From: Thalassobaculaceae bacterium
GTDB taxonomy: Bacteria; Pseudomonadota; Alphaproteobacteria; Thalassobaculales; Thalassobaculaceae
Reading direction: 5' to 3'
NCBI GenBank assembly: GCA_029212785.1
Contig: JARGOG010000003.1
Coordinates: forward strand, 33,305-97,304
DNA: 64,000 nucleotides
A model generated the notes under the pieces. It was not told the DNA's origin and ran no database searches. It saw only the letters and a program-made list of their open reading frames with translations. This document shows positions 33,231-42,367 of this stretch, piece by piece (position 1 is the stretch's first letter; every line of letters starts with the position of its first letter). The translations under genes and the position numbers were made by a program.

Positions 33231-34906
33231 GTCTGATTCTCGATCCCAACGACGACGATCTGTATTTTCTGCCACTCGGCGGATCCGACGAGATCGGCAT
33301 GAACGTCAACCTGTACGGCTATGCCGGGCAATGGCTGATGGTCGATCTCGGCATCACCTTCGGCGACGATACGACGCCGGGCGTGGATGTCATCCTGCCG
33401 GACATTTCCTCGATCGAGCCGCACCGCGACAAGCTCTGCGGCTTGCTGCTGACCCATGGCCATGAAGACCATATCGGCGCGGTTCCGTATCTGTGGGAGC
33501 GGCTGGGCTGCCCGATCTACTGCACGCCGTTTACCGCCTCTCTGGTGCGGCGCAAGCTGGTCGATGTCGGGTTGCTTCAGAAGGTCGAACTGATCGAGAT
33601 TCCGGTCTCCGGCTCCGCCGTTATCGGGCCGTTCGAGGTCGAGATGATCCGGGTCACCCACTCGATCCCCGAACCGAACATGATCGTCATCCGTTCCGGC
33701 GCCGGCACGGTCGTGCATAGTGGCGACTGGAAGTTCGATCCGACCCCGTTCGTGGGTAAGGCCACGGATTTCGACGCCATCCGCGCCGTCGGCGACGAAG
33801 GGGTGCTGGCGCTGATGGGCGACAGCACCAACGTCTTCGTCCCGGGCCGCGCCGGCTCCGAGGCCGAAGTCCGCATGGCGCTGACCGAGCTGTTCGCCCA
33901 GTACGACGGCATGGGACGGATCGCGGTTGCCTGCTTCGCCTCCAATGTCGCTCGCCTCGAGAGCATTGCCGTGGCGGCCGCCGCCAACGATCGCCAATGC
34001 GCCCTTGTCGGCCGATCGCTCTGGCGCATGCACGACGCGGCCAAGGAGAACGGCTATCTCCAGGACGCGCCGACCTTCGTGAAGGAAGACGAGGCCGGTT
34101 ACTTCCCGGAGGATAAGATCGTCATGATCTGCACCGGCAGCCAGGGCGAGGCCCGGGCGGCCTTGTCACGGATCTCCGACGGCGCCCATCCGCATGTCTC
34201 ACTCAACGACGGCGACATCTGCATCTTCTCGTCGCGCCAGATCCCGGGCAACGAGCGGGCGATCGCTCGGGTGCAGAACCGGCTTGCGGCCCGCGGCGTC
34301 GAGATCATCACCACCGAAGACCAGCCCGGCATCCACGTCTCCGGCCATCCAGCCCGCGAGGAACTGGCGGAGATGTATCAGATGCTGCGCCCGCAGATCG
34401 CGATCCCGGTGCACGGCGATGCGCGGCACCTGCGCGAGCATGCCCGCCTGGCCAAGGCCTGTCAGGTGCCGGAGGCGGTGGTGCCGTCTAACGGCAGCCT
34501 GATCCGACTGTCCACCGGTCATGCCGAGATCATCGAGTGGATCAAAGGGGAGGGGGCCCAGGTCGTCGATGACGGCCAGATCCTCGGTCTCCAGTCCGAG
34601 ACCTTGCGCGACCGGCGCCGGATGCTGCACAACGGAGCGGCGACGGTCACCCTGGTGCTGGATTCCACCGGGGCGCTACAGGCGGATCCGATGATCACTC
34701 TGGTCGGGATCGCCGAGCCGGAGGATGCGGAGGATGTCGCACTCGACGCCGCCGATGCCGTCCGCGGTGCGCTCGGCAAGCTTTCGTCGAAAGATCGCCG
34801 GAATGACGAGGCGATCCGGGAGGCGACCCGGCGCAAGGTGCGCCGCATCGTGCGCGACGAGTTCAACAAGCGCCCGGTGACCGACGTCCATATCGTGAGG
34901 ATCTGA
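33227..34906 (+). CDS. rnj: ribonuclease J
   Basis: metallo-beta-lactamase motif LLTHGHEDHIGAVPYLW, beta-CASP region, ATGA overlap with coaX. Confidence 0.93.
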   Translation: MSLILDPNDDDLYFLPLGGSDEIGMNVNLYGYAGQWLMVDLGITFGDDTTPGVDVILPDISSIEPHRDKLCGLLLTHGHEDHIGAVPYLWERLGCPIYCTPFTASLVRRKLVDVGLLQKVELIEIPVSGSAVIGPFEVEMIRVTHSIPEPNMIVIRSGAGTVVHSGDWKFDPTPFVGKATDFDAIRAVGDEGVLALMGDSTNVFVPGRAGSEAEVRMALTELFAQYDGMGRIAVACFASNVARLESIAVAAAANDRQCALVGRSLWRMHDAAKENGYLQDAPTFVKEDEAGYFPEDKIVMICTGSQGEARAALSRISDGAHPHVSLNDGDICIFSSRQIPGNERAIARVQNRLAARGVEIITTEDQPGIHVSGHPAREELAEMYQMLRPQIAIPVHGDARHLREHARLAKACQVPEAVVPSNGSLIRLSTGHAEIIEWIKGEGAQVVDDGQILGLQSETLRDRRRMLHNGAATVTLVLDSTGALQADPMITLVGIAEPEDAEDVALDAADAVRGALGKLSSKDRRNDEAIREATRRKVRRIVRDEFNKRPVTDVHIVRI

Positions 34907-34920
34907 CGGAGCCCGAGACC

Positions 34921-35325
34921 ATGATCGGCCGATTGAACCATGTCGCCATCGCCGTCCCTGACCTGGAGGCGGCGACGGCGACGTACCGGGATACGCTGGG
35001 GGCGGCGGTGTCGATGCCCATGGATCTGCCGGAGCACGGCGTCACCGTGGTCTTCGTCGAGCTGCCCAATACCAAGATCGAATTGCTGTACCCGCTCGGC
35101 GACGGCTCGCCGATTGCCGGGTTCCTGGAAAAGAACACATCCGGCGGTATTCACCACATCTGTTACGAGGTCGACGACATCCTCGCCGCCCGCGAACGGC
35201 TGAAGGCGCAGGGCGCGCGGGTGCTCGGCGACGGAGAGCCGAAGACCGGCGCCCACGGCAAACCGGTCCTGTTCCTGCACCCCAAGGACTTCGCGGGCAC
35301 CCTGGTCGAACTCGAGCAGGTCTGA
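34921..35325 (+). CDS. mce: methylmalonyl-CoA epimerase
   Basis: IGRLNHVAIAVPDLEAATATYRDTLGA, GGIHHICYEVDDI, VELEQV glyoxalase fold. Confidence 0.92.
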   Translation: MIGRLNHVAIAVPDLEAATATYRDTLGAAVSMPMDLPEHGVTVVFVELPNTKIELLYPLGDGSPIAGFLEKNTSGGIHHICYEVDDILAARERLKAQGARVLGDGEPKTGAHGKPVLFLHPKDFAGTLVELEQV

Positions 35326-35345
35326 GGTGGATTGAGGCGAAGCGG

Positions 35346-35597
35346 ATGGATCTGGTCTCGGGAATCGTCGTCTACGTCCTGCTCTGGTGGTGGATGCTGT
35401 TCATGGCGCTGCCGTTCGGCGTGCACCGTGACGAGGAGGTGCAGGCCGGCAATGATGCCGGCGCGCCGAAAACGCCCATGCTTGCGCGCAAACTGATTGC
35501 CGCCACGGTAATCGCCGCGGTGCTCTGGTTGGTGATCGATCAGATCATCCGGTCGGATCTGATCTCGTTCCGCGAGATGATTCGGGATTGGATGTAG
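35346..35597 (+). CDS. DUF1467 family membrane protein
   Basis: MDLVSGIVVYVLLWWWMLFMALPFGVHRDEE; follows mce as commonly in alphaproteobacteria. Confidence 0.8.
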   Translation: MDLVSGIVVYVLLWWWMLFMALPFGVHRDEEVQAGNDAGAPKTPMLARKLIAATVIAAVLWLVIDQIIRSDLISFREMIRDWM

Positions 35598-35740
35598 CCG
35601 GTCGGCGCTGGTGACGGCAGGCCGTGTGTTGCGGTGCACAATCCAGCATCAGACGGCAGCATCCAAATTGCTCAATTGCACAAAAAATGCACACACTGTT
35701 GTATTTTGCCAAAAAAAAGAGCGGCTGAGGCGATAAAGCC

Positions 35741-35769
35741 TTGCCACTCCCTTTGCTGAGTCCTATTTT
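35741..35769 (+). promoter_or_regulatory. sigma70-type promoter for small RNA
   Basis: TTGCCA (35741-35746), 17 nt spacer, TATTTT (35764-35769); predicted +1 near 35776. Confidence 0.6.
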
Positions 35770-35775
35770 CTGATT

Positions 35776-35860
35776 GTGATCGTTGGCGATCACATACGCC
35801 TGATGGCGTTTCCTCCCTAAACTCGGGCCGTGCCGGCTTTGCCGGTGCGGTCTTTTCTTT
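35776..35860 (+). ncRNA. candidate trans-acting small RNA, MmgR/suhB (alpha-r8) family-like
   Basis: stem-loops GTGATCG-TTGG-CGATCAC and ACGCC-TGAT-GGCGT, single-stranded TTTCCTCCCT, then CCGTGCCGGC-TTT-GCCGGTGCGG stem with TCTTTTCTTT; promoter immediately upstream; no ORF. Confidence 0.72.
35828..35860 (+). terminator. intrinsic terminator of the small RNA
   Basis: CCGTGCCGGC TTT GCCGGTGCGG (10 pairs, 2 G-U) followed by TCTTTTCTTT. Confidence 0.8.
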
Positions 35861-35981
35861 GCCCGCGAAAGATAGGGGATTGGGCTGCGCGCGTCGACCA
35901 AAAAATCGCGCTCCGGACAATTTTTGAACATCTTCGCATCCTAACGAGTATGTTTGTATCTCACTAACAGGAGGAACGGTT

Positions 35982-36446
35982 ATGAGCGTGCGCCGCTTTC
36001 CGATCCGAAAGTTGTCGAAGGGTGGGTTTGGCGCCTTTGCCGTCGCGACGATCCTGTTCTCGATCGGTGCCGTAGGCGATTCGCCGGCATGGGCCTCGAC
36101 CATCACGGTGAAGGCGTCCGACTGCCAGCGCCTGGTCCGCCATCAGCCGAGCGCCGATGTCGCTTACAAGCCGGGCGTGGACGTGAACGGCAATCCGGTC
36201 GCACCGGCCGATCTGCCGGGATCGGTCACGGTCAAGACGCCGACCGAGGTCACCTTCGACGTCACGTATGATCTGCTTTCCAACTACGGTGTCCCGTCGG
36301 ACAACGCGCTGACCCCGCAAGGGGAGGCTACCGTCGGCACGGTGAAGTACGACATTCTGTCCGGTGCGCTGACCTTCAACGGCGAGCGTCTCGACGATGC
36401 GGAAACGACGGCATTGTCCGAGCTCTGCAAGGCGGCGGCGCAGTAG
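35982..36446 (+). CDS. hypothetical secreted protein
   Basis: AGGAGG ribosome binding site, signal peptide-like N-terminus ending AWASTITV, compact 154 aa. Confidence 0.7.
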   Translation: MSVRRFPIRKLSKGGFGAFAVATILFSIGAVGDSPAWASTITVKASDCQRLVRHQPSADVAYKPGVDVNGNPVAPADLPGSVTVKTPTEVTFDVTYDLLSNYGVPSDNALTPQGEATVGTVKYDILSGALTFNGERLDDAETTALSELCKAAAQ

Positions 36447-36471
36447 TCCGCCCACCGCAGATCCGCACCAC

Positions 36472-36498
36472 AAAAAAATCCCGGAACGCGCCCGGGAT
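36472..36498 (-). terminator. minus-strand intrinsic terminator downstream of gcdH
   Basis: minus strand reads ATCCCGG GCGCGTT CCGGGAT TTTTTTG. Confidence 0.75.
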
Positions 36499-36511
36499 CG
36501 AAACTTGCGGC

Positions 36512-36538
36512 GAGGGCTCCGGATATGCCGGAGCCCTC
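36512..36538. terminator. GC-rich stem-loop between convergent genes, terminator-like
   Basis: perfect 11 bp GAGGGCTCCGG ATATG CCGGAGCCCTC. Confidence 0.6.
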
Positions 36539-36554
36539 CATTTGCCTTTGGATA

Positions 36555-37784
36555 TTAGCTGGTGAAGGCCTGAATCCCGGTCTGGGCACGGCCCAGGATC
36601 AGGGCGTGGACGTCGTGCGTACCCTCGTAAGTGTTTACCGCTTCGAGGTTCAGCACGTGACGGATCACGCCGTACTCATCCGAAATGCCGTTGCCGCCAT
36701 GCATGTCGCGGGCGGCCCGGGCGATGTCGAGCGCCTTGCCGCACGAGTTGCGTTTGGCCAGCGAGATCGCCTCCGGTGCGCCCCGGCCCTGGTCCAACAG
36801 TTGACCGAGACGCAGGCAGGTCTGCAAACCAATGGTGATCTCGGTCTGCATGTCGGCGAGTTTCTTCTGAATCAACTGGTTGGCGGCCAGCGGCCGTCCG
36901 AACTGCGTGCGCTCCATCGTGTAGTCGCGGGCGGCATGCCAGCATGCTTCGGCCGCGCCGAGCGCGCCCCAGGAGATACCGTAGCGCGCCTTGTTCAGGC
37001 AGCCGAACGGGCCGCCGAGGCCGGAGATGTTCGGCAGTAGGTTTTCCTCCGGCACGAAGACACCGTCCATGACGATCTCGCCGGTGACCGAGGCCCGCAG
37101 GCTGAACTTGCCCTCGATCTTCGGCGCGGAAAGACCGTCCATGCCTTTCTCGAGGATGAAGCCGCGGATCTTGCCGTCCTCGGTCTTGCCCCAGACCACG
37201 AACACGTCGGCGATCGGCGAGTTGGTGATCCACATCTTCGCGCCGGACAGCTTGTAGCCACCATCGACCGCAACCGCGCGGGTCTTCATGCCGCCCGGAT
37301 CGGATCCGTGGTCCGGCTCGGTCAGACCGAAGCAACCGACCCACTCGCCGCTGGCGAGCTTCGGCAGGTATTTCTTGCGCTGCGCCTCGGAGCCGTAGGC
37401 ATAGATCGGGTGCATGACCAGGCTGGACTGGACGCTCATCGCCGAGCGGTAGCCGGAATCGACACGCTCCACCTCGCGGGCGATCAGCCCGTAGCAGACG
37501 TGGTTCACGCCGGCGCCGCCGTATTCTTCCGGAATGGTCGCGCCAAGCAGGCCGAGCGCGCCCATCTCGGTCATGATGTCCCGGTCGAAGATCTCGTGGC
37601 GGAAGCCCTCGTGCACGCGCGGCAGGAGTTGTTCCTGGCAGTAGTCGCGCGCAGCGTCTCGGATCATCCGCTCTTCTTCGGTAAGCTGCTCGTCGAGCAG
37701 CAGCGGATCATCCCAGGCGAATTCGGGACGCTTCTTTGCTTCGGGCGCCGGCTTATCTGTGGCGGCGGCGACGGGCGGTGCCAT
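36555..37784 (-). CDS. gcdH: acyl-CoA dehydrogenase, glutaryl-CoA dehydrogenase-like
   Basis: [87 protein letters not shown]. Confidence 0.9.
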   Translation of the reverse strand: MAPPVAAATDKPAPEAKKRPEFAWDDPLLLDEQLTEEERMIRDAARDYCQEQLLPRVHEGFRHEIFDRDIMTEMGALGLLGATIPEEYGGAGVNHVCYGLIAREVERVDSGYRSAMSVQSSLVMHPIYAYGSEAQRKKYLPKLASGEWVGCFGLTEPDHGSDPGGMKTRAVAVDGGYKLSGAKMWITNSPIADVFVVWGKTEDGKIRGFILEKGMDGLSAPKIEGKFSLRASVTGEIVMDGVFVPEENLLPNISGLGGPFGCLNKARYGISWGALGAAEACWHAARDYTMERTQFGRPLAANQLIQKKLADMQTEITIGLQTCLRLGQLLDQGRGAPEAISLAKRNSCGKALDIARAARDMHGGNGISDEYGVIRHVLNLEAVNTYEGTHDVHALILGRAQTGIQAFTS

Positions 37785-37865
37785 GTCGATCTACCTCGTG
37801 ATCTTGTCTCGTTCGTCTGTATATAAGGTGGTGACACGCCGCCGTCCAAATATCCAGAGACGAGA

Positions 37866-38069
37866 ATGCCCCCGAGAAACGACAGCCGCGTCATTCTGGA
37901 GTTCATCCAGCGGGGCGCTTACGTGAAGGTAAGCGCCATTGACACTCTCACCGGCACGGAAGTCTCGATTGTCGGAGACCCGTTGCGGGGTGAGGCGGCG
38001 CTGCGGCAGCTTGCCATCCGCAAGCTCGAATATGTGATGAATAAGCAAAAAAAAGACGGTCGCCGGTAA
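37866..38069 (+). CDS. small conserved protein (DUF6898-like)
   Basis: 67 aa ORF VILEFIQRGAYVKVSAIDTLTGTEVSIVGDPLRGEAALRQLAIRKLEYVM. Confidence 0.75.
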   Translation: MPPRNDSRVILEFIQRGAYVKVSAIDTLTGTEVSIVGDPLRGEAALRQLAIRKLEYVMNKQKKDGRR

Positions 38070-38082
38070 CCCGACAACCGTC
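38047..38082 (-). terminator. intrinsic terminator of mucR, overlapping the 3' end of the convergent gene
   Basis: minus strand GACGGTTGTCGG GTTA CCGGCGACCGTC TTTTTTTT. Confidence 0.88.
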
Positions 38083-38111
38083 CGGTAGCTGCCGGAACAT
38101 ACTGTCCGGGA

Positions 38112-38561
38112 TCAGGAACTCTTGCGCCGACCGCCGCGCCGCGACGTCTGACGGCCGAGGCCGATCTTCTTCGCGAACTCGGAGCGCTGAGCGGCATAGT
38201 TCGGAGCAACCATCGGATAATCGGCCGGCAGCCCCCATTTGGCCCGGTAATCCTCAGGCGTCATGTCGTAGGTCGTACGCAGGTGGCGCTTCAGCATTTT
38301 CAGCTGCTTACCGTCTTCCAGGCAGACGATGTAGTCGGGGGTGACCGACTTCTTGATCGGAACGGCCGGCTTCAGCGGCTCCGGCTCGGGCTCGACGCCG
38401 CCCTCTGTCAGATTGCTAAGCGCGTCGTGCACCGTATTGATCACCTCCGCAATTTGATTGGAGGCAACGGAGTTGTTGCTGAGATACGCCGCGACAACTT
38501 GAGTCGTCATTTCGATCATCGATTTGCCGGCGGCCGGATCAGTCTTGGTCTCTTCGCTCAT
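38112..38561 (-). CDS. mucR: MucR/Ros family transcriptional regulator
   Basis: VTPDYIVCLEDGKQLKMLKRHLRTTYDMTPEDYRAKWGLPADYPMVAPNYAAQRSEFAKKIGLG. Confidence 0.93.
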   Translation of the reverse strand: MSEETKTDPAAGKSMIEMTTQVVAAYLSNNSVASNQIAEVINTVHDALSNLTEGGVEPEPEPLKPAVPIKKSVTPDYIVCLEDGKQLKMLKRHLRTTYDMTPEDYRAKWGLPADYPMVAPNYAAQRSEFAKKIGLGRQTSRRGGRRKSS

Positions 38562-38875
38562 TGAAAAGCTCAATTTTGTGGGGAACATTGCGGACTACAT
38601 CGCTGACACAGGCGGTACTGTAAGTCAATACATTGATCAAGAATTTTACTTACTATCTTCAAGTATGCACCAGCACTCAATGCATAGATCTTGAAATAAT
38701 TGCTGGATTACGAGAAATGCCAGTCAGGAATGTCGCAGGTAATCGTCAAAACGGACGATTCAACAGATGTCGTCGTGATATCGTGGGCTTTCGTGCCGGA
38801 TGGACGCCAGCTTTTGTGGCATCGGGACCGCATGTTGCCTTATATAGGGGCGAACCTGTCTCGGAGCCATATGAT

Positions 38876-39355
38876 ATGAGCACTGCCGCGATCGCAATCG
38901 CATCCGATCATGCCGGCTTTCCGCTGAAGACTGAACTCGCGGCAATGCTGCGGGAGAAGGGGTATGACGTGCTGGATCTCGGCACGGACGGGCCCGCTTC
39001 CGTGGACTATCCGGACTTCGCCTATGAAATGGCGCGCGCATTGAAGGACGGACGGGCGGCGCGCGGAGTCCTCGTCTGCGGAACAGGGCTTGGAATCAGC
39101 ATCGCCGCCAACAGATACCCTTGGGTCCGTGCGGCGCTTTGTCACGACGTCACGACGGCCCGGTTGTCGCGCGAACACAACGACGCCAATGTCATTGCCT
39201 TAGGCGGTCGGCTTCTGGGAACAGAACTCGCGCGGGATTGCGTGGATGCGTTCCTTTCGACCGGGTTCGGAGGCGACCGCCACGCCGCCCGAGTCGGCAA
39301 GCTGACGTCACCGCCGGATCTCGATGGCACCGCCCGCGAGACTTCCGGAACCTAA
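38876..39355 (+). CDS. rpiB: ribose 5-phosphate isomerase B
   Basis: IAIASDHAGFPLKTEL, LVCGTGLGISIAANRYPWVRAALCHDVTTARLSREHNDANVIALGGRLLG. Confidence 0.94.
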   Translation: MSTAAIAIASDHAGFPLKTELAAMLREKGYDVLDLGTDGPASVDYPDFAYEMARALKDGRAARGVLVCGTGLGISIAANRYPWVRAALCHDVTTARLSREHNDANVIALGGRLLGTELARDCVDAFLSTGFGGDRHAARVGKLTSPPDLDGTARETSGT

Positions 39356-39412
39356 TCGACCAACGCTTCTGAACTGACAATTGACTGAGGTCCGAAGGAG
39401 ACCGATCTCTTC

Positions 39413-40720
39413 ATGACCCTCGCCACCGATCTTCACACCGACGCCGAGTCCTTTTTTGGCGCCAGCCTGTCCGAGGCCGATCCCGAGCTTCTCGGCTCCA
39501 TCGACAACGAACTGCATCGCCAGCAGACGCAGATCGAGTTGATCGCCTCGGAGAACATTGTCTCTCGTGCCGTCCTGGAGGCCCAGGGCTCTGTCCTGAC
39601 CAACAAATACGCCGAAGGTTATCCGGGGCGGCGCTACTACGGCGGCTGCGAGTTCGTCGATGTCGCCGAACAACTGGCGATCGACCGGGCCAAGGCGCTG
39701 TTCGACTGCCCGTTCGCCAATGTGCAGCCGCATTGCGGTGCCAGCGCCAACCAGGCTGTGTTCCTGGCGCTGCTGAAGCCGGGCGACACCATCCTGGGGA
39801 TGTCGCTGGATGCCGGCGGTCACCTGACCCATGGCGCGGCGCCGAACCTGTCCGGCAAGTGGTTCAATGCCATCGGTTACGGCGTGACCAAAGATGGGGG
39901 CACGATCGACTACGATCAGCTCGAGGCGCTGGCCAAGGAGCACAAGCCGGCTCTGATCATCGCCGGCGGTTCCGCCTATCCGCGCGAGATCGATTTTCCG
40001 CGCTTCCGGGCGATCGCCGACAGTGTCGGCGCGCTGCTGATGGTCGACATGGCGCATTTCGCGGGACTGGTCGCCGGCGGCGTCTATCCGAGCCCGCTGC
40101 CCCATGCCGATGTGGTCACCACGACGACGCACAAGACCCTGCGCGGCCCGCGCGGCGGCATGATCCTGTCCCGCGACGAGGCCATCGGAAAGAAGATCAA
40201 TTCCGCTGTCTTTCCGGGTTTGCAGGGCGGTCCGCTGATGCATGTCATCGCCGCCAAGGCGGTCGCGTTCGGCGAGGCGCTGCGGCCTGAGTTCAGGGCC
40301 TATGCTCAGGCCGTGGTCGACAACGCCAAGGCGCTGGCCGAGGTGCTGAAGATCCGCGGTCTCGACATCGTGTCCGGCGGCACCGACAGCCACCTGATGC
40401 TGGTCGACCTGCGGCCCAAGGGCCTGACGGGCCGGGATACCGAGCACGCCCTGGAGCGGGCTGGCATCACCTGCAACAAGAATGGCGTGCCGTTCGATCC
40501 GCAGAAGCCGATGGTCACGTCGGGCGTGCGGCTTGGAACGCCGGCGGGGACCACGCGGGGCTTCGGCGTCGGCGAGTTCCGCCAGATCGGCGAGATGATC
40601 GGCGACGTTCTGGACGGGCTTGCGCGCAATCCCGAAGGGGACGGCCAGGTCGAAGCCCAGGTCCGCGCCAAGGTCGAGGCGCTCTGCAACCGCTTCCCGA
40701 TCTATCCGGGCGTGGCTTGA
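39413..40720 (+). CDS. glyA: serine hydroxymethyltransferase
   Basis: [60 protein letters not shown]. Confidence 0.97.
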   Translation: MTLATDLHTDAESFFGASLSEADPELLGSIDNELHRQQTQIELIASENIVSRAVLEAQGSVLTNKYAEGYPGRRYYGGCEFVDVAEQLAIDRAKALFDCPFANVQPHCGASANQAVFLALLKPGDTILGMSLDAGGHLTHGAAPNLSGKWFNAIGYGVTKDGGTIDYDQLEALAKEHKPALIIAGGSAYPREIDFPRFRAIADSVGALLMVDMAHFAGLVAGGVYPSPLPHADVVTTTTHKTLRGPRGGMILSRDEAIGKKINSAVFPGLQGGPLMHVIAAKAVAFGEALRPEFRAYAQAVVDNAKALAEVLKIRGLDIVSGGTDSHLMLVDLRPKGLTGRDTEHALERAGITCNKNGVPFDPQKPMVTSGVRLGTPAGTTRGFGVGEFRQIGEMIGDVLDGLARNPEGDGQVEAQVRAKVEALCNRFPIYPGVA

Positions 40721-40740
40721 GCGAGTGAGGGGGTAAAGGC

Positions 40741-41211
40741 ATGCGCTGTCCGTTTTGCGGTAACGACGACACCCAGGTGAAGGACTCCCGTCCCACCGAG
40801 GACAACACGGCGATCCGCCGCCGCCGGTTCTGCCCGGAATGCAGTGCCCGCTTCACTACATTCGAACGGGTCCAGCTCCGTGAGCTGACGGTGATCAAGA
40901 AGACCGGCAAGCGTGTGCCGTTCGATCGCGACAAGCTGGCCCGCTCGATCCAGATCGCGCTACGCAAGCGACCGGTCGACCCCGAACGCATCGAGCGCCT
41001 GGTCACCGGCATCGTCCGGCGCCTGGAAAGCATGGGCGAGAGCGAGATTCCGTCCGATGTGATCGGCGAGATGGTCATGGACGCGCTGGCGAACGTGGAC
41101 CCGGTCGCCTATGTCCGCTTCGCCTCGGTCTACAAGAATTTCCGCGAAGCGAAGGATTTCGAGAACTTCGTGGAAGAGATCCAGAGCGGCGGCAGCTTTA
41201 TCGACGACTGA
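40741..41211 (+). CDS. nrdR: transcriptional repressor NrdR
   Basis: [46 protein letters not shown]. Confidence 0.96.
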   Translation: MRCPFCGNDDTQVKDSRPTEDNTAIRRRRFCPECSARFTTFERVQLRELTVIKKTGKRVPFDRDKLARSIQIALRKRPVDPERIERLVTGIVRRLESMGESEIPSDVIGEMVMDALANVDPVAYVRFASVYKNFREAKDFENFVEEIQSGGSFIDD

Positions 41212-41236
41212 CCGCCGGAGCACAGGGCGGTCTGCC

Positions 41237-42358
41237 ATGACCTCCGAATCCCCCATATCCGCGGCCGATCGCGCCTTCATGGCGGTCGCGCTGCGGCTTG
41301 CCCGGCGCGGCAGGGGCCGGACGGCGGATAACCCGTCGGTCGGCTGCGTGCTGGTCAGCAACGGTGAGGTCATCGCCCAGGCCCGCACCTCCGACGGCGG
41401 ACGTCCCCATGCCGAGGCCAATGCCCTGGAACGGGCCGGGTCGGCGGCTCGGGGGGCGACCGCCTATGTCACCCTGGAGCCCTGTGCCCATTGGGGCCGC
41501 ACGCCGCCCTGTTCCCAGGCTCTGGTCGAGGCCGGAATTGCCCGAGTCGTCGTCGCCGTGGAGGACCCGGATCCGCGGGTCGATGGCGGCGGGCTGGCGA
41601 TGATGCGGACTGCCGGGATCGAGGTGGTGACCGGCGTGGAGCGGGCGGCGGGAGAAGCCGTGCACGCTGATTATCTGGCATGTCGGCGCACCGGCCGGCC
41701 GAGCGTGACCCTGAAACTCGCGACCAGTCTGGACGGGCGCATCGCCACCGCCACAGGTGCCAGCCGCTGGATCACCGGACCCGAGGCGCGGGCGCGGGGC
41801 CATCTGATGCGCGCGCGCCATGACGCCATTCTCGTCGGCGCCGGCACCGCCGCGGCCGACGATCCGGATCTGACCTGCCGGCTGCCCGGCCTGACGGCGC
41901 AGTCGCCGGTGCGGGTGGTGCTCGACAGCCGCCTGTCTCTGTCAAGATCGTCCCGCCTGGTCACCACCGCCGAACGGATTCCAACCTGGGTGATCTGCCG
42001 GAAGGACGTGGCTGCCCAGCGGCAACTCGGCTACGGGCAATATGGGGTCGTCGTTCTTCCTGTTACCGCGGATGCGGAGGGCCGACCCACCATCGAGGCG
42101 GTCCTGTCGATCCTGGCGGAGCGCGGTATCAAGAGCGTCCTGGTGGAAGGCGGTGCCGCCGTCGCCGCCGCGTTTCTGCTGGCCAACGCGGTTGACACAC
42201 TCGCTCTGTTCCGCGCCCCGGTCGCCATCGGAGAGGAGGGAAAGCCGGCCATCGGGCCTCTCGATGTGGCCGATCTGGCGCGCGCATCACGGTTCCAGCC
42301 GGCCGGGATCGAACACCTTGGTACAGATACGCTGGAAACATTGCGCCGACGGACATAG
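41237..42358 (+). CDS. ribD: bifunctional pyrimidine deaminase/reductase
   Basis: deaminase motif PHAEANALERAG..TLEPCAHWGRTPPC; reductase domain; rib operon. Confidence 0.94.
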   Translation: MTSESPISAADRAFMAVALRLARRGRGRTADNPSVGCVLVSNGEVIAQARTSDGGRPHAEANALERAGSAARGATAYVTLEPCAHWGRTPPCSQALVEAGIARVVVAVEDPDPRVDGGGLAMMRTAGIEVVTGVERAAGEAVHADYLACRRTGRPSVTLKLATSLDGRIATATGASRWITGPEARARGHLMRARHDAILVGAGTAAADDPDLTCRLPGLTAQSPVRVVLDSRLSLSRSSRLVTTAERIPTWVICRKDVAAQRQLGYGQYGVVVLPVTADAEGRPTIEAVLSILAERGIKSVLVEGGAAVAAAFLLANAVDTLALFRAPVAIGEEGKPAIGPLDVADLARASRFQPAGIEHLGTDTLETLRRRT

Positions 42359-42367
42359 GTTGCGGCC

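Noticed and set aside
35635-35704. TGCACA x3 and a TTGCAC-N17-TTGTAT upstream promoter candidate
   Set aside because: Poor match to sigma70 consensus compared with TTGCCA-N17-TATTTT; short repeat likely by chance in AT-rich DNA
35719-35749. Imperfect hairpin GAGCGGCTGAGGC-GATAAA-GCCTTGCCACTC as 5' domain of the sRNA
   Set aside because: It overlaps the -35 element of the better-supported promoter, so probably not transcribed as part of the sRNA; a longer upstream-initiated isoform cannot be excluded
41212-42367. FMN riboswitch search upstream of ribD/ribE
   Set aside because: Intergenic gaps are 25 bp or less in the nrdR-ribD-ribE run; no space for an RFN element
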